Of a stretch of 64,000 nt of DNA, positions 25,169-32,113 are shown in pieces. Every line of letters starts with the position of its first letter. The stretch's first letter is position 1. The stretch comes from Paenibacillus aquistagni (GTDB lineage Bacteria > Bacillota > Bacilli > Paenibacillales > Paenibacillaceae). The stretch is from positions 186,001 through 250,000 of the forward strand of contig NZ_FXAZ01000002.1 of NCBI RefSeq assembly GCF_900177815.1. The letters are read 5' to 3'. The notes below the pieces were generated by a model. That model searched no databases. It was given only the letters and a program-made list of their open reading frames with translations, and was not told the origin of the DNA. Made by a program: the position numbers and the translations under genes.

Positions 25169-25280
25169 CCTCCATACGAATAGCATGAAGAGTTGAATAT
25201 GCATGTATGACTTCTAATATATCTGCTAGTTCTTCAGTTGCTTCTTTAACATTACTGGCTTCTCTCTCTATAAACCATCC
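25154..25280 (-). pseudogene. Fragment of a MazG-like / phosphoribosyl-ATP pyrophosphohydrolase gene
   Basis: The minus strand encodes KGWFIEREASNVKEATEELA, then DILEVIHAYSTLHAIRMEDI, the EExxE...ELAD helix pair of all-alpha NTP pyrophosphohydrolases. There is no start, and the reading stops being sensible exactly where element S3 begins (GGATATAACACC). The upstream end abuts the VOC gene stop. It looks cut at both sides, with one cut at the element boundary. Confidence 0.65.
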
Positions 25281-25285
25281 CTTAC

Positions 25286-25738
25286 TTATTTGTTACCGAG
25301 TTGTTCCGCCAAACCGATTAGAAGTCCTTCGATTCCACGAATGTAGCAGAGCCGATATGAGTCCTCATACTGAACCACTTCGCCAACAAGCTGAGCACCA
25401 TGCTTACTGAGTCTGGATACCATTTCGTCAATGTCTTGAACTGTAAACATGACCCGTAGATAACCTAGGGAGTTTACAGGAGCATTTCGGTGATCTGATA
25501 CAGGAGGTGGGGTGAGGAATCTCGAAAGTTCAAGTCGGCTGTGGCCATCCGGGGTAACCATCATAGCAATCTCTACGCACTGAGAACCTAGTCCGGTTAC
25601 ACGTCCAGCCCATTCACCTTCGACATTGGCTCGCCCTTCGAGACGCAAGCCAACCTCCTCGAAGAAAGAGATCGCGTTATCAAGGGATTCTACAACGATG
25701 CCAACATTGTCCATTCTTAGTAATTTGTTTTTGGTCAT
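25286..25738 (-). CDS. VOC (glyoxalase-fold) protein
   Basis: A 150-aa protein with the two VOC halves: RMDNVGIVVESLDNAISFFE at the start and MFTVQDIDEMVSRLSKHGAQ to IRGIEGLLIGLAEQLG at the end. Candidate metal ligands (His/Glu) are only partly visible. Glyoxalase-like genes are frequent cargo of mobile cassette arrays, and this one lies between elements S3 and S4. Substrate unknown. AAGGAGATAAAAC-like ribosome binding site in front of the start. Confidence 0.85.
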   Translation of the reverse strand: MTKNKLLRMDNVGIVVESLDNAISFFEEVGLRLEGRANVEGEWAGRVTGLGSQCVEIAMMVTPDGHSRLELSRFLTPPPVSDHRNAPVNSLGYLRVMFTVQDIDEMVSRLSKHGAQLVGEVVQYEDSYRLCYIRGIEGLLIGLAEQLGNK

Positions 25739-25890
25739 AGTTTTATCTCCTCGTGTACAAATTGACTACCTGTTCATCTTCAATATTGTTCTATCAAAGG
25801 ATTATTATACCAATAATACTTTGTAACAATTGTTTACAACAATAAGAAGTCATAATATAGGAGAATGTGAAATTCCATTTGTGGGCCTGT

Positions 25891-26056
25891 CATATTACGT
25901 TTTAGTATCTATTAACCTGAGAGGCTTAAGGAGCGCGTGCAATTGGTCCATCCGGACTTAGCCTCGCAGGGTTGTCCGCTTGAATCTGCTTCATCGAAAA
26001 TACATCTTGCGGATCAAGGGGCGAATGCCCCGACGCGTGAATGCGATGTTAGATGA
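25891..26056 (-). repeat. Array element S4 (attC-like), 166 bp
   Basis: Right end GATGTTAGATGA, left end CATATTACGT. Shares GAGAGGCTTAA(A)GGAGCG with S5 and GCAGGGTTGTCCGC(T)TGAATCTGCTTC. Perfect hairpin GGGGC-GAAT-GCCCC at 26018-26031. The pairing TCCGC / GCGGA here replaces TCTGC / GCAGA of S3 and S5, a compensatory change. Confidence 0.85.
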
Positions 26057-26192
26057 AGTCTCTGACCTCTTGAGTTACTCATGGATCAATTTTTTTCTTC
26101 TGTCCGGTGAAAATATGGTATTAGACTGGCTAGAAAATAGAAAAAGCGGTAGACTTGGACCGAAGATAAAGTCTTAGACTGCCGTCGTTTTA

Positions 26193-26219
26193 TTCAACTA
26201 ACGTTCCTGTTAGTTGAAT
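26193..26219. repeat. Perfect inverted repeat
   Basis: TATTCAACTAACG and its mirror (TGTTAGTTGAATA) form a 10-bp-armed hairpin around a short loop. The halves CAACTAAC and GTTAGTTG look like the outer ends of an array element brought together, as if the inner part were deleted. A terminator of the degraded gene to its right is another reading, though the T-run is weak. Confidence 0.5.
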
Positions 26220-26533
26220 AATTTTTCTCTAAAAACCCAATAATTATCATTCAATATCTGTTGGGTTGCTTTGTCAAAACCAGCATAAACAGCCTTTTTA
26301 GAAGGGATTCGACCATAATCAGCTATGCGAACTGGAGAAATGGTCGGGCTGCTACCATCACTTGAGCAAGGAAAAGTAAGAATTCTATAACTGTTATAAT
26401 CAAAACAATATGCAGCTATTAACCAGTGTGTTGCAAAGGAGTGGTCACTTGCTTGTGTTTCTTCATCCCAATAATCGCTATTTCATGAGTTGTAATCACG
26501 CTCACCAATTGGTAAATAACTATATTTCCTGCA
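26210..26533 (-). pseudogene. Broken cassette-type gene, family unknown
   Basis: A frame ending at 26210 reads SDHSFATHWLIAAYCFDYNS, then SPVRIADYGRIPSKKAVYAG and NDNYWVFREKLFN, clearly protein-like. An in-frame TGA near the N-terminal side (…RDYNS stop NSDYWDEE) and the absence of a start codon show it is broken. No family recognised. The rest of 25739-26625 holds only S4 and flanks. Confidence 0.55.
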
Positions 26534-26579
26534 TTATACCACTTTATTGAGCTAAACTACCCGTTACTACAACGAAAAA

Positions 26580-26602
26580 GCAACCGATCGATAATCGGCT
26601 GC
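26580..26602 (-). terminator. Rho-independent terminator after tetR-type gene
   Basis: Stem GCAACCGAT / ATCGGCTGC (one mismatch) followed by five T on the minus strand, 24 bp past the TetR-family stop. Confidence 0.85.
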
Positions 26603-26625
26603 CTTCTTAAAGAAATCAACAAAGC

Positions 26626-27207
26626 TTATGACTGAGTCAAGATTCCTTTTACAAACAATGAGACACTGTGCTTGTAGAACTCTTCCTCGGTGACGAGTTG
26701 GGACTGATATTGTCCGTGAATCAGCTCGCTCATCTGAAATCCGTAACACATCGAGAGAAAAGACATGGCGGCAAGACGCTCATCCTGTCTGGCTATAACT
26801 TTTTTCTTCTGCAAGCGTTCAAAATATTCAACCAGCAAGGAGTGCAGCTTCTCGGGCGGATCGGCCAGCACTCTGTCCAATTCGGGAAACATTCCTTTGT
26901 CGCGGATGCCAATCAGAATGATGTCCGCATTTTTATGGAAAAACAAACGGTACTGCTGACTTACATTCAGCAGATCGACTTCCGGATTATCGGTCGCGTC
27001 CTCTTTTAACAGCTTCTCAAATTGCGGGATATCCGAATGTCTTTCAATGATGGCTTCCAATATGCCTTGCTTGCTTCCAAATTGCCGGAAAATCGTAGAT
27101 TCATTGACTTTAGCTTCCGTTGCAATGGCTTTGGTGCTTACCCCCCGATAGCCCTTCTTTTTGATGAGCCGTGTCGCGGCTTCGATGATTCTGTCTGAAG
27201 TTTGCAT
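26626..27207 (-). CDS. TetR/AcrR-family repressor
   Basis: A 193-aa protein. The N-terminal helix-turn-helix is typical (RIIEAATRLIKKKGYRGVST, then KVNESTIFRQFGSKQGILE). The C-terminal ligand domain is helical and diverse. Upstream are two copies of TTTTGCATATG (about 27219 and 27252), one of them inside the perfect palindrome TGCATATGCA, which may be its own operator. It lies in tandem with the FAH-family gene and likely controls it and the divergent MBL-fold gene. Confidence 0.9.
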   Translation of the reverse strand: MQTSDRIIEAATRLIKKKGYRGVSTKAIATEAKVNESTIFRQFGSKQGILEAIIERHSDIPQFEKLLKEDATDNPEVDLLNVSQQYRLFFHKNADIILIGIRDKGMFPELDRVLADPPEKLHSLLVEYFERLQKKKVIARQDERLAAMSFLSMCYGFQMSELIHGQYQSQLVTEEEFYKHSVSLFVKGILTQS

Positions 27208-27301
27208 TGTTTTTCTCCTTTTGCATATGTTGAACCTATTCTACTACAAGTTTTGCATATGCACAGCAGGACCGGGGTTCATCATTTTCATAAACGTTTA
27301 T

Positions 27302-28312
27302 TTATTGCAAATCGCTTCTTTGTTCCCAGCGGCTTGCTTCCGTAATCTTGACATGATCAGGCACCAATTGCGTGAGCGTGCCTAATTTATCAAATGTAAT
27401 CTGGATTCGGTCAGAGGGCAACAGCCATTGTTCGGTCTCGATTGCACAGCAATCCGGTATCGTCCCCATTCCTATAATCGTGCCTGGGAGCGGCGTAAAA
27501 ACTTTGAGAACCTCCTCCATCACTTTTGCAGGGTGTGCAGAATACTCGGATGTGCTTCCCTTCCAGTGCAGTCTCTCCCCGATGCGTACATCCACATCCA
27601 AAGCCAGCGGGTTGTCGATTTCATCTGGCGTAACCAGAAATGGTCCTATTCCTTTGCTGCGATCAAAATCTTTGCAGCGCGTCGGTCCGGTCATCGCCTG
27701 GAAATCCGGCCACTGCACATCGCGGACAGTACTGTCGTTAAAAATAACATAACCTGCAATGCAGTTCCCCTTCCCTGTAACAAAGGCCAGCTCCGGCTCG
27801 ATATCCAGATAGGAAGAGTACGAAGGCCAATGAATCGTATCCCCATCGCCAATTAATGCATGATGGTTACACTTATAATAACTGAAAGTTACTTTATTCG
27901 GATCTTGCTGGAATTTTTCAGCAATTTTGCGTATAAGCTCTTCTCTTTCCGGCCCTGTATATTCTCTTTGCAGCAGATTTACGCCAGCATTTCTCAGATG
28001 TCTTGGCGTCAGCCCGAAATCGATAAGCGCAGCCGGATTCGGAACCGGCGGCAGCAGGTTTACCGCTGCAATCGGGCTGATTTCATTTTCATTGAATTGA
28101 TGCAACTGTTCGACCACATATTGCATCATTTCCTTAGCGGCATCATAACTTGCCGGCAAATTATGAAGATAGCTGTCCATACTTTCAAGACTGTCACAAA
28201 ATGTTCCCTGCTCTTTCATGATTGCGGCAAAAGACACAACAAATTTCTCGTTAATTACAAGCCCAAACAAAGGCCCCTGGGATGTATGGGTTTGAAAGGT
28301 TACTAGTTTCAT
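27302..28312 (-). CDS. Fumarylacetoacetate hydrolase-family protein
   Basis: A 336-aa protein with the FAH fold: metal-binding YLDIEPELAFVTGKG (two Glu), IFNDSTVRDVQWPDFQ (Asp), KDFDRSKGIGPFLVTPDEI and PGTIIGMGTIPDC. The family hydrolyses or decarboxylates beta-keto or 2-oxo compounds in aromatic catabolism. The N-terminal 100 residues are longer than in minimal members. The exact substrate is not evident. Divergent from the MBL-fold gene, with shared regulation. Confidence 0.85.
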   Translation of the reverse strand: MKLVTFQTHTSQGPLFGLVINEKFVVSFAAIMKEQGTFCDSLESMDSYLHNLPASYDAAKEMMQYVVEQLHQFNENEISPIAAVNLLPPVPNPAALIDFGLTPRHLRNAGVNLLQREYTGPEREELIRKIAEKFQQDPNKVTFSYYKCNHHALIGDGDTIHWPSYSSYLDIEPELAFVTGKGNCIAGYVIFNDSTVRDVQWPDFQAMTGPTRCKDFDRSKGIGPFLVTPDEIDNPLALDVDVRIGERLHWKGSTSEYSAHPAKVMEEVLKVFTPLPGTIIGMGTIPDCCAIETEQWLLPSDRIQITFDKLGTLTQLVPDHVKITEASRWEQRSDLQ

Positions 28313-28356
28313 GATTAAGCGCCTCGATCCATTTAGTGTGATGTTGTTCTGTTACT

Positions 28357-28422
28357 ATCATATAGCACAGAATAAATGCATGCAAGCACACGCTTGTATT
28401 ACGAATTTCCATTCTCTATAAT
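28357..28422. promoter_or_regulatory. Divergent promoters sharing one palindromic operator
   Basis: Plus strand: TTGTAT (28394-28399), 17-bp spacer, TATAAT (28417-28422) toward the MBL-fold gene. Minus strand: TTGCAT (complement of 28380-28385), 17-bp spacer, TATGAT (complement of 28357-28362) toward the FAH-family gene. The near-palindrome TGCAAGC-ACAC-GCTTGTA at 28381-28398 overlaps both -35 hexamers, so one bound repressor could block both. Confidence 0.65.
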
Positions 28423-28476
28423 AAGACATAGTCAGTAGGCCTTATCCCCAAAACATATACGCAAAGGAGAATTTTT

Positions 28477-29499
28477 ATGAAGTATGGACGTATTATCCAA
28501 AAACCTCGCGTTAAATTTTTTGAAGTCGCTAATGGCGTCTTTGCCGGTATTTCGCCGTATCGCGGCATCAGTTGGGCCAATGCTGGGTTCATCAACAAGG
28601 GTGAAGGGCTGGTGTATGACACGTTCTTTGATTTGTTCCATGCACGGGAAATGCGGGAGGCTTTTATAGAAGTAAGCAACGGCGGCTCTCCCGCATATGT
28701 GGTGAACTCGCACTATAACAGCGACCATGCTTGGGGCAACAAAGTGTTTGAAGATGCTTGCATTATTATGCACAAGGAAGCGTCCAGAGAGCGTCTTACA
28801 GAAAATATCGCCTGGATGGACAACGTCATCAGAAGAGGAAAGGATTCTCCGGAATCGACTTCGGGCGAGCGGTTTTTTGCAGCGGAATTTGAAGGATTCG
28901 ACCTGGAAGGCGTAGAATGGGTGCTCCCGAATATTGAGATAAAGGACGATATCAACATCCGGCTTGGCGATACGGAAGTTATGATTTACAACGTAGCTCC
29001 GGCCCACTCTGACAGTGACTTGCTGCTGTGGATGCCAAAAGAAAAAGTGCTGTTCGCTGGCGATGTCGTGTTTAACGGCTGTACGGCATACAGCGAAGAG
29101 GGAACCCTCAATTGGGTTAAAGTGCTTGATCGCATTATTGATGAAATTAAACCCGAAATCGTTGTTCCGGGACATGGCGCCATCTGTGGCCTGAACTTCG
29201 TGAAAGAGCAGAGAGACTACCTCCTGAACCTGATCAGCGAGTTCAACAAGCATTACAATGACGAAATTGATGCCTTGTCCCTGACTAAGCAAATTGATAT
29301 TTCCCGCTTCCTTCATTGGATTCAGCCAGAACGCTTGTATGTTACAGTGGACATCCTATTGAAAAGTAAACGAGGGTTACCACCCCTTCCAATTTGGAAC
29401 GAGGTGCCTGCTAAGCTGGAAGACATGAAAGCTTTTTTGGCCGGAAAATATGGTAATCAAATCAAGCCATGGGACCCTATGAGTGTTTGGAAAGAATAG
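28477..29499 (+). CDS. Metallo-beta-lactamase-fold hydrolase
   Basis: A 340-aa protein with the MBL fold. The first metal motif is altered from HxHxDH to SHYNSDHAWG, the next metal ligand is in APAHSDSDLLLWMP, FAGDVVFNG carries the bridging Asp, and VVPGHGAICG the last His. It is a hydrolase-like enzyme rather than a true beta-lactamase. GGAG lies in front of the ATG (28477). Functionally it is probably tied to the divergent FAH-family gene, since both promoters share an operator. Substrate unknown. Confidence 0.85.
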   Translation: MKYGRIIQKPRVKFFEVANGVFAGISPYRGISWANAGFINKGEGLVYDTFFDLFHAREMREAFIEVSNGGSPAYVVNSHYNSDHAWGNKVFEDACIIMHKEASRERLTENIAWMDNVIRRGKDSPESTSGERFFAAEFEGFDLEGVEWVLPNIEIKDDINIRLGDTEVMIYNVAPAHSDSDLLLWMPKEKVLFAGDVVFNGCTAYSEEGTLNWVKVLDRIIDEIKPEIVVPGHGAICGLNFVKEQRDYLLNLISEFNKHYNDEIDALSLTKQIDISRFLHWIQPERLYVTVDILLKSKRGLPPLPIWNEVPAKLEDMKAFLAGKYGNQIKPWDPMSVWKE

Positions 29500-29518
29500 C
29501 AATTTGAGGCTAGCCTAC

Positions 29519-29565
29519 AAAAGAACGGCCCTGTCGCAAACGATGCGATCAGCGGCCGTTCTTTT
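29519..29565. terminator. Strong bidirectional terminator
   Basis: Perfect 12-bp arms AAAAGAACGGCC / GGCCGTTCTTTT with a 23-nt loop, T-rich on both exits. It separates the plus-strand MBL-fold gene from the minus-strand NUDIX gene. Confidence 0.9.
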
Positions 29566-29687
29566 GAATTGTTCCACGGAAATAAAATCGGTGCTTAGAA
29601 CCGATTATAAAAAAATGGTTTTTATTTTCGATAATTAAATGCTTCTCGGTTGAACTAGTTATCGGATGCCTGTCAATTTCCCTTCTA

Positions 29688-30158
29688 TTAATATATAAAA
29701 TGTTGAATCTTATTTTGATCTTTCAACTTAATTAATTCTGTTTTTAACATTTCCGGATATACATTCAAATCTATCAATTCATCCAGTAAGAACCATTTAA
29801 ATACTAACCTTCCATTGTCTTCAATTCCCTTAAATTCTCCAACTTTCTTGAAAACTTCGTGTCCATCCGGGAAATCAATTAAATAATAAAATCCAATCTC
29901 ATGATAATGCTTATCTTCATATTCAAAGAAATCCTCATTCACAAATAGTAATTTACTCATTTGTACCTCGATATCGAGTTCCTCTTTAATTTCCCTTTTA
30001 ATTGTTTGATCTGTTGATTCATTAAATTCTACTCGGCCTCCAGGAAGGTTCCAAAAATCATCCTTTTCAGTCGTGTGCAATAATATTCGATTATTATGAA
30101 TAGCAATACCTGCTACTCTGAAATTGAATTTATTATTATCTCTTTCAAATGTTATCAT
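29688..30158 (-). CDS. NUDIX hydrolase
   Basis: A 156-aa protein with a standard Nudix box: LPGGRVEFNESTDQTIKREI followed by KEELDI. The N-terminal strand RVAGIAIHNNRILLHTTEKD is typical. Members hydrolyse nucleotide-linked pyrophosphates. It lies next to element S5 (52 bp from its left end) and is AT-rich, like the other array genes. AGGTGACCTATG-like ribosome binding sequence before the start. Confidence 0.9.
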   Translation of the reverse strand: MITFERDNNKFNFRVAGIAIHNNRILLHTTEKDDFWNLPGGRVEFNESTDQTIKREIKEELDIEVQMSKLLFVNEDFFEYEDKHYHEIGFYYLIDFPDGHEVFKKVGEFKGIEDNGRLVFKWFLLDELIDLNVYPEMLKTELIKLKDQNKIQHFIY

Positions 30159-30209
30159 AGGTCACCTATATTTTTTGATTTTTTGCTTCATCATAATCTG
30201 CTGCTATTT

Positions 30210-30374
30210 CATATATTGTTCTTGTATCTACGAACCCGAGAGGCTTAAAGGAGCGTAGCGACCGGGTCCAGCGGACTTAGCCTTGCAGGGTTGTCTGCTG
30301 AATCTGCTTCTTCGTGCTTCCTCTTGCAGACCAATGGCCGAACGACCAGCAGCGTAGATACGGTGTTAACTGAT
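30210..30374 (-). repeat. Array element S5 (attC-like), 165 bp
   Basis: Right end CGTAGATACGGTGTTAACTGATG; left end carries the matching TTGTATCTACG, so GTATCTACG / CGTAGATAC is a perfect 9-bp outer pair. Inner pairing GTCTGC (30293-30298) / GCAGAC (30326-30331). Also GTCC-AGC-GGAC on the left arm and imperfect TGGCC-GAAC-GACCA (30335-30348) on the right arm. A short minus-strand frame (KNKEEIALIKNIQEATDIS) ends with a stop made by the TAAC of its right end. Confidence 0.85.
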
Positions 30375-30423
30375 GTCGGTGGCTTCCTGAATATTCTTAA
30401 TTAATGCAATTTCTTCTTTATTC

Positions 30424-30452
30424 TTTAGATACGGTTTTATAAATGTTATAAT
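30424..30452 (+). promoter_or_regulatory. Promoter of the toxin-antitoxin operon
   Basis: TTTAGA (30424-30429), 17-bp spacer, TATAAT (30447-30452). A second GTTATAAT follows immediately (GTTATAATGGTTATAAT), a direct repeat that could be the autoregulatory site bound by the antitoxin. Confidence 0.65.
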
Positions 30453-30484
30453 GGTTATAATTAGGTTGAAAGGAGCTGATATCC

Positions 30485-30721
30485 ATGGCAGTTAGTAAAG
30501 AGCGAATTGACTATCTTATCAATCATCTCAACCATAAAGATCTTGAACTTGTTACAGACTTAATGGAAAGGCTTGTTCAAAATAATCCCCCCTCTGATGT
30601 TCCTATCGATGATGAACCTACTACGGACGCTGATATAAAAGCTATTAAAGCCGCTCACGAGGCAATGAACAACGGTGAGCTCATCAATCTAGAGGATATC
30701 GAACATGAATTACGCAATTAA
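30485..30721 (+). CDS. Antitoxin of a RelE/ParE-type module
   Basis: A 78-aa acidic protein with an N-terminal helical DNA-binding/dimer part (RIDYLINHLNHKDLELVTDL) and a flexible acidic C-terminal half ending in LINLEDIEHELRN, the toxin-wrapping type. AAAGGAGCTGATATCC precedes the ATG. Its last 17 bp overlap the toxin gene. It would neutralise the toxin and repress the operon. Confidence 0.85.
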   Translation: MAVSKERIDYLINHLNHKDLELVTDLMERLVQNNPPSDVPIDDEPTTDADIKAIKAAHEAMNNGELINLEDIEHELRN

Positions 30722-30971
30722 ATTCCATAAAGACGCCATCAAATTTATACAAAAGCTTGATAAACCCACTCGAAACCGAATTCTTGATCATATAAATATA
30801 CTTTCCGAAAATCCGAAACATCCTGAATTAGATATCAAAAAAATGCAAGGATTCAACAAGCACTATCGTCTCAGAGTCGGCTCTTTTAGGATTGTTTATT
30901 CCATATTTAATGATCAATTAATTATTGTCATTATCAAAGTTAGTTCTCGTGGTGATGTTTATAAATCTTAG
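30705..30971 (+). CDS. RelE/ParE-superfamily toxin
   Basis: An 88-aa basic protein with the family layout: HKDAIKFIQKLDKPTRNRIL (two helices), then YRLRVGSFRIVYSIFNDQLI (RVG..R..Y strands) and IIKVSSRGDVYK. RelE-type toxins cleave mRNA at the ribosome; ParE-type inhibit gyrase; the sequence looks closer to RelE (RVGxxRxxY), but assignment is not certain. Overlaps the antitoxin, with a good terminator right after. The pair lies inside the array, a typical cassette cargo, but opposite in strand to its neighbours. Confidence 0.88.
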   Translation: MNYAIKFHKDAIKFIQKLDKPTRNRILDHINILSENPKHPELDIKKMQGFNKHYRLRVGSFRIVYSIFNDQLIIVIIKVSSRGDVYKS

Positions 30972-30995
30972 AGACACTGAGTTGTGTCTCTTTTT
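30970..30995 (+). terminator. Terminator of the toxin-antitoxin operon
   Basis: Perfect 8-bp stem AGAGACAC / GTGTCTCT with a 6-nt loop and a five-T tail, overlapping the last base of the toxin stop region. Confidence 0.9.
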
Positions 30996-31487
30996 GTTTG
31001 CTCAATACAGATAGCTCCGATTTCAGTTAACTTAAAGTAGTTCTCACTCTCTGAGGATTCGAAAAAACTTTCTTCTTCAAGTTGTCTTCTTAACTTTGCA
31101 TAATTATGACTAGCGAAACGATTAACATGATCTTTCCGAATGTATGAACCTGCTAGTAATCTATATGTTCCTTCTACGATCAAAGCTTCGCTTCTTTAGC
31201 TTTACATCATCCGCTTCTCCTATATAATTTTCTTTTGATAAGAATCTTCTATTTTAGAAATCAATATGTAAATACCTGGATAAACCAGTTTTTCAATGCT
31301 TTGAAGCATTTGCACATGCTTTCTCTGACCAATGTATGCTTTACCTGTCCAATTACTAAGTTCGGCCGTTTTTAAGCTCTTGTATTTCTCTCCCATAATA
31401 TAAAGCTTAATCGACTTCCCTTCATTTTGCAGTCTCCTTATCACCATTATGGTTTTTATATTTTTCAATTCTTGAGAGTTTCATCTA
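30996..31487 (-). pseudogene. Decayed GIY-YIG/DUF4357 protein gene
   Basis: Three pieces of one protein remain. The N-terminal piece (31468-31220) carries LSNWTGKAYIGQRKHVQMLQ and PGIYILISKIED; then a shifted frame has YIGEADDV (the second half of the GIY..YIG motif); then the C-terminal piece (31183-30968) has VEGTYRLLAGSYIRKDHVNR, which matches DUF4357. The nuclease core between is deleted, and the C-terminus runs into the toxin terminator. An ATG lies inside the GTTAGATGA end of S6 in another frame. The gene is therefore dead. Confidence 0.7.
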
Positions 31488-31646
31488 ACGTTGTTGTGTT
31501 CACGATGTCCCATCGACTTAAGGCGATGAAGTCGCCGGGCGCGATGCGCTAGTCGGTGCGGATGAGTCTGGCTGCTCCTACTTCCCCAAGATCGCTCGCC
31601 AGACCGAGGGGCTTGTCCCCCGATGCGTGAACACGGTGTTAGCTGA
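31482..31646 (-). repeat. Array element S6 (attC-like), about 165 bp
   Basis: Left end TCATCTAACG with GTGTTCACG, right end CGTGAACACGGTGTTAG with CTGATG. Outer pair GTGTTCACG / CGTGAACAC is perfect. Inner pair GTCTGGC (31566-31572) / GCCAGAC (31598-31604). Side hairpins GGCGA-TGAAG-TCGCC (31522-31536) and GGGG-CTTGT-CCCC (31608-31620). The gene on the right ends about 30 bp before it. Confidence 0.88.
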
Positions 31647-31672
31647 TGTAGCCCACTCCTTCGAGATACCCT

Positions 31673-31936
31673 CTACTGCCTTACTGTTCCAAATGATATC
31701 TTCATACTAGGTGCATAAGTCAGCCATGAATACGATCCAAATTGTCTCGAAAATAAATTCTCTGTTTCATACTGAGCTAGAGCTTCATCACTTAACAACC
31801 CCCTGCTCATCAGATTCTGTATCATCTCATGTATATCTCCTGGTTCGTGTCCTAATCCTTCATCTTTAAGAGATGCAAACAGGTCTTCCTTTACCCAGCG
31901 TATATTTACGCCCCTTACTTCTTCTATCTCTACCAT
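31673..31936 (-). CDS. Array gene of unknown function (first in the array)
   Basis: An 87-aa protein from an ATG (31936) behind GGGGGAGCAGGT. Helical N-terminal part with IEEVRGVNIRWVKEDLFASL and EPGDIHEMIQNLMSRG; no family recognised. It is the gene nearest the recombinase fragment in the reading direction of the array, followed by S6. Confidence 0.6.
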   Translation of the reverse strand: MVEIEEVRGVNIRWVKEDLFASLKDEGLGHEPGDIHEMIQNLMSRGLLSDEALAQYETENLFSRQFGSYSWLTYAPSMKISFGTVRQ

Positions 31937-32113
31937 ACCTGCTCCCCCGCCCACTTACAACATCTTCAATAAGATGCCATATATTCAAGCCCTCCTCTGG
32001 CTATCCCCATATCCTCTTTCAGTTTTTTACCCCATTGCATATCCTTCTCAAAAGAACGTTTTTGAAGATTAACATGGCATCAAGTCCTTGTCCAACTTAC
32101 CATCCGCAGATGT
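31937..32113. other. Spacer between recombinase fragment and first array gene
   Basis: About 175 bp. The minus strand has short protein-like stretches (QKRSFEKDMQWGKKLKED) but no intact frame. In a classical integron the attI site would lie next to the integrase gene; nothing here could be recognised as one. Confidence 0.35.
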
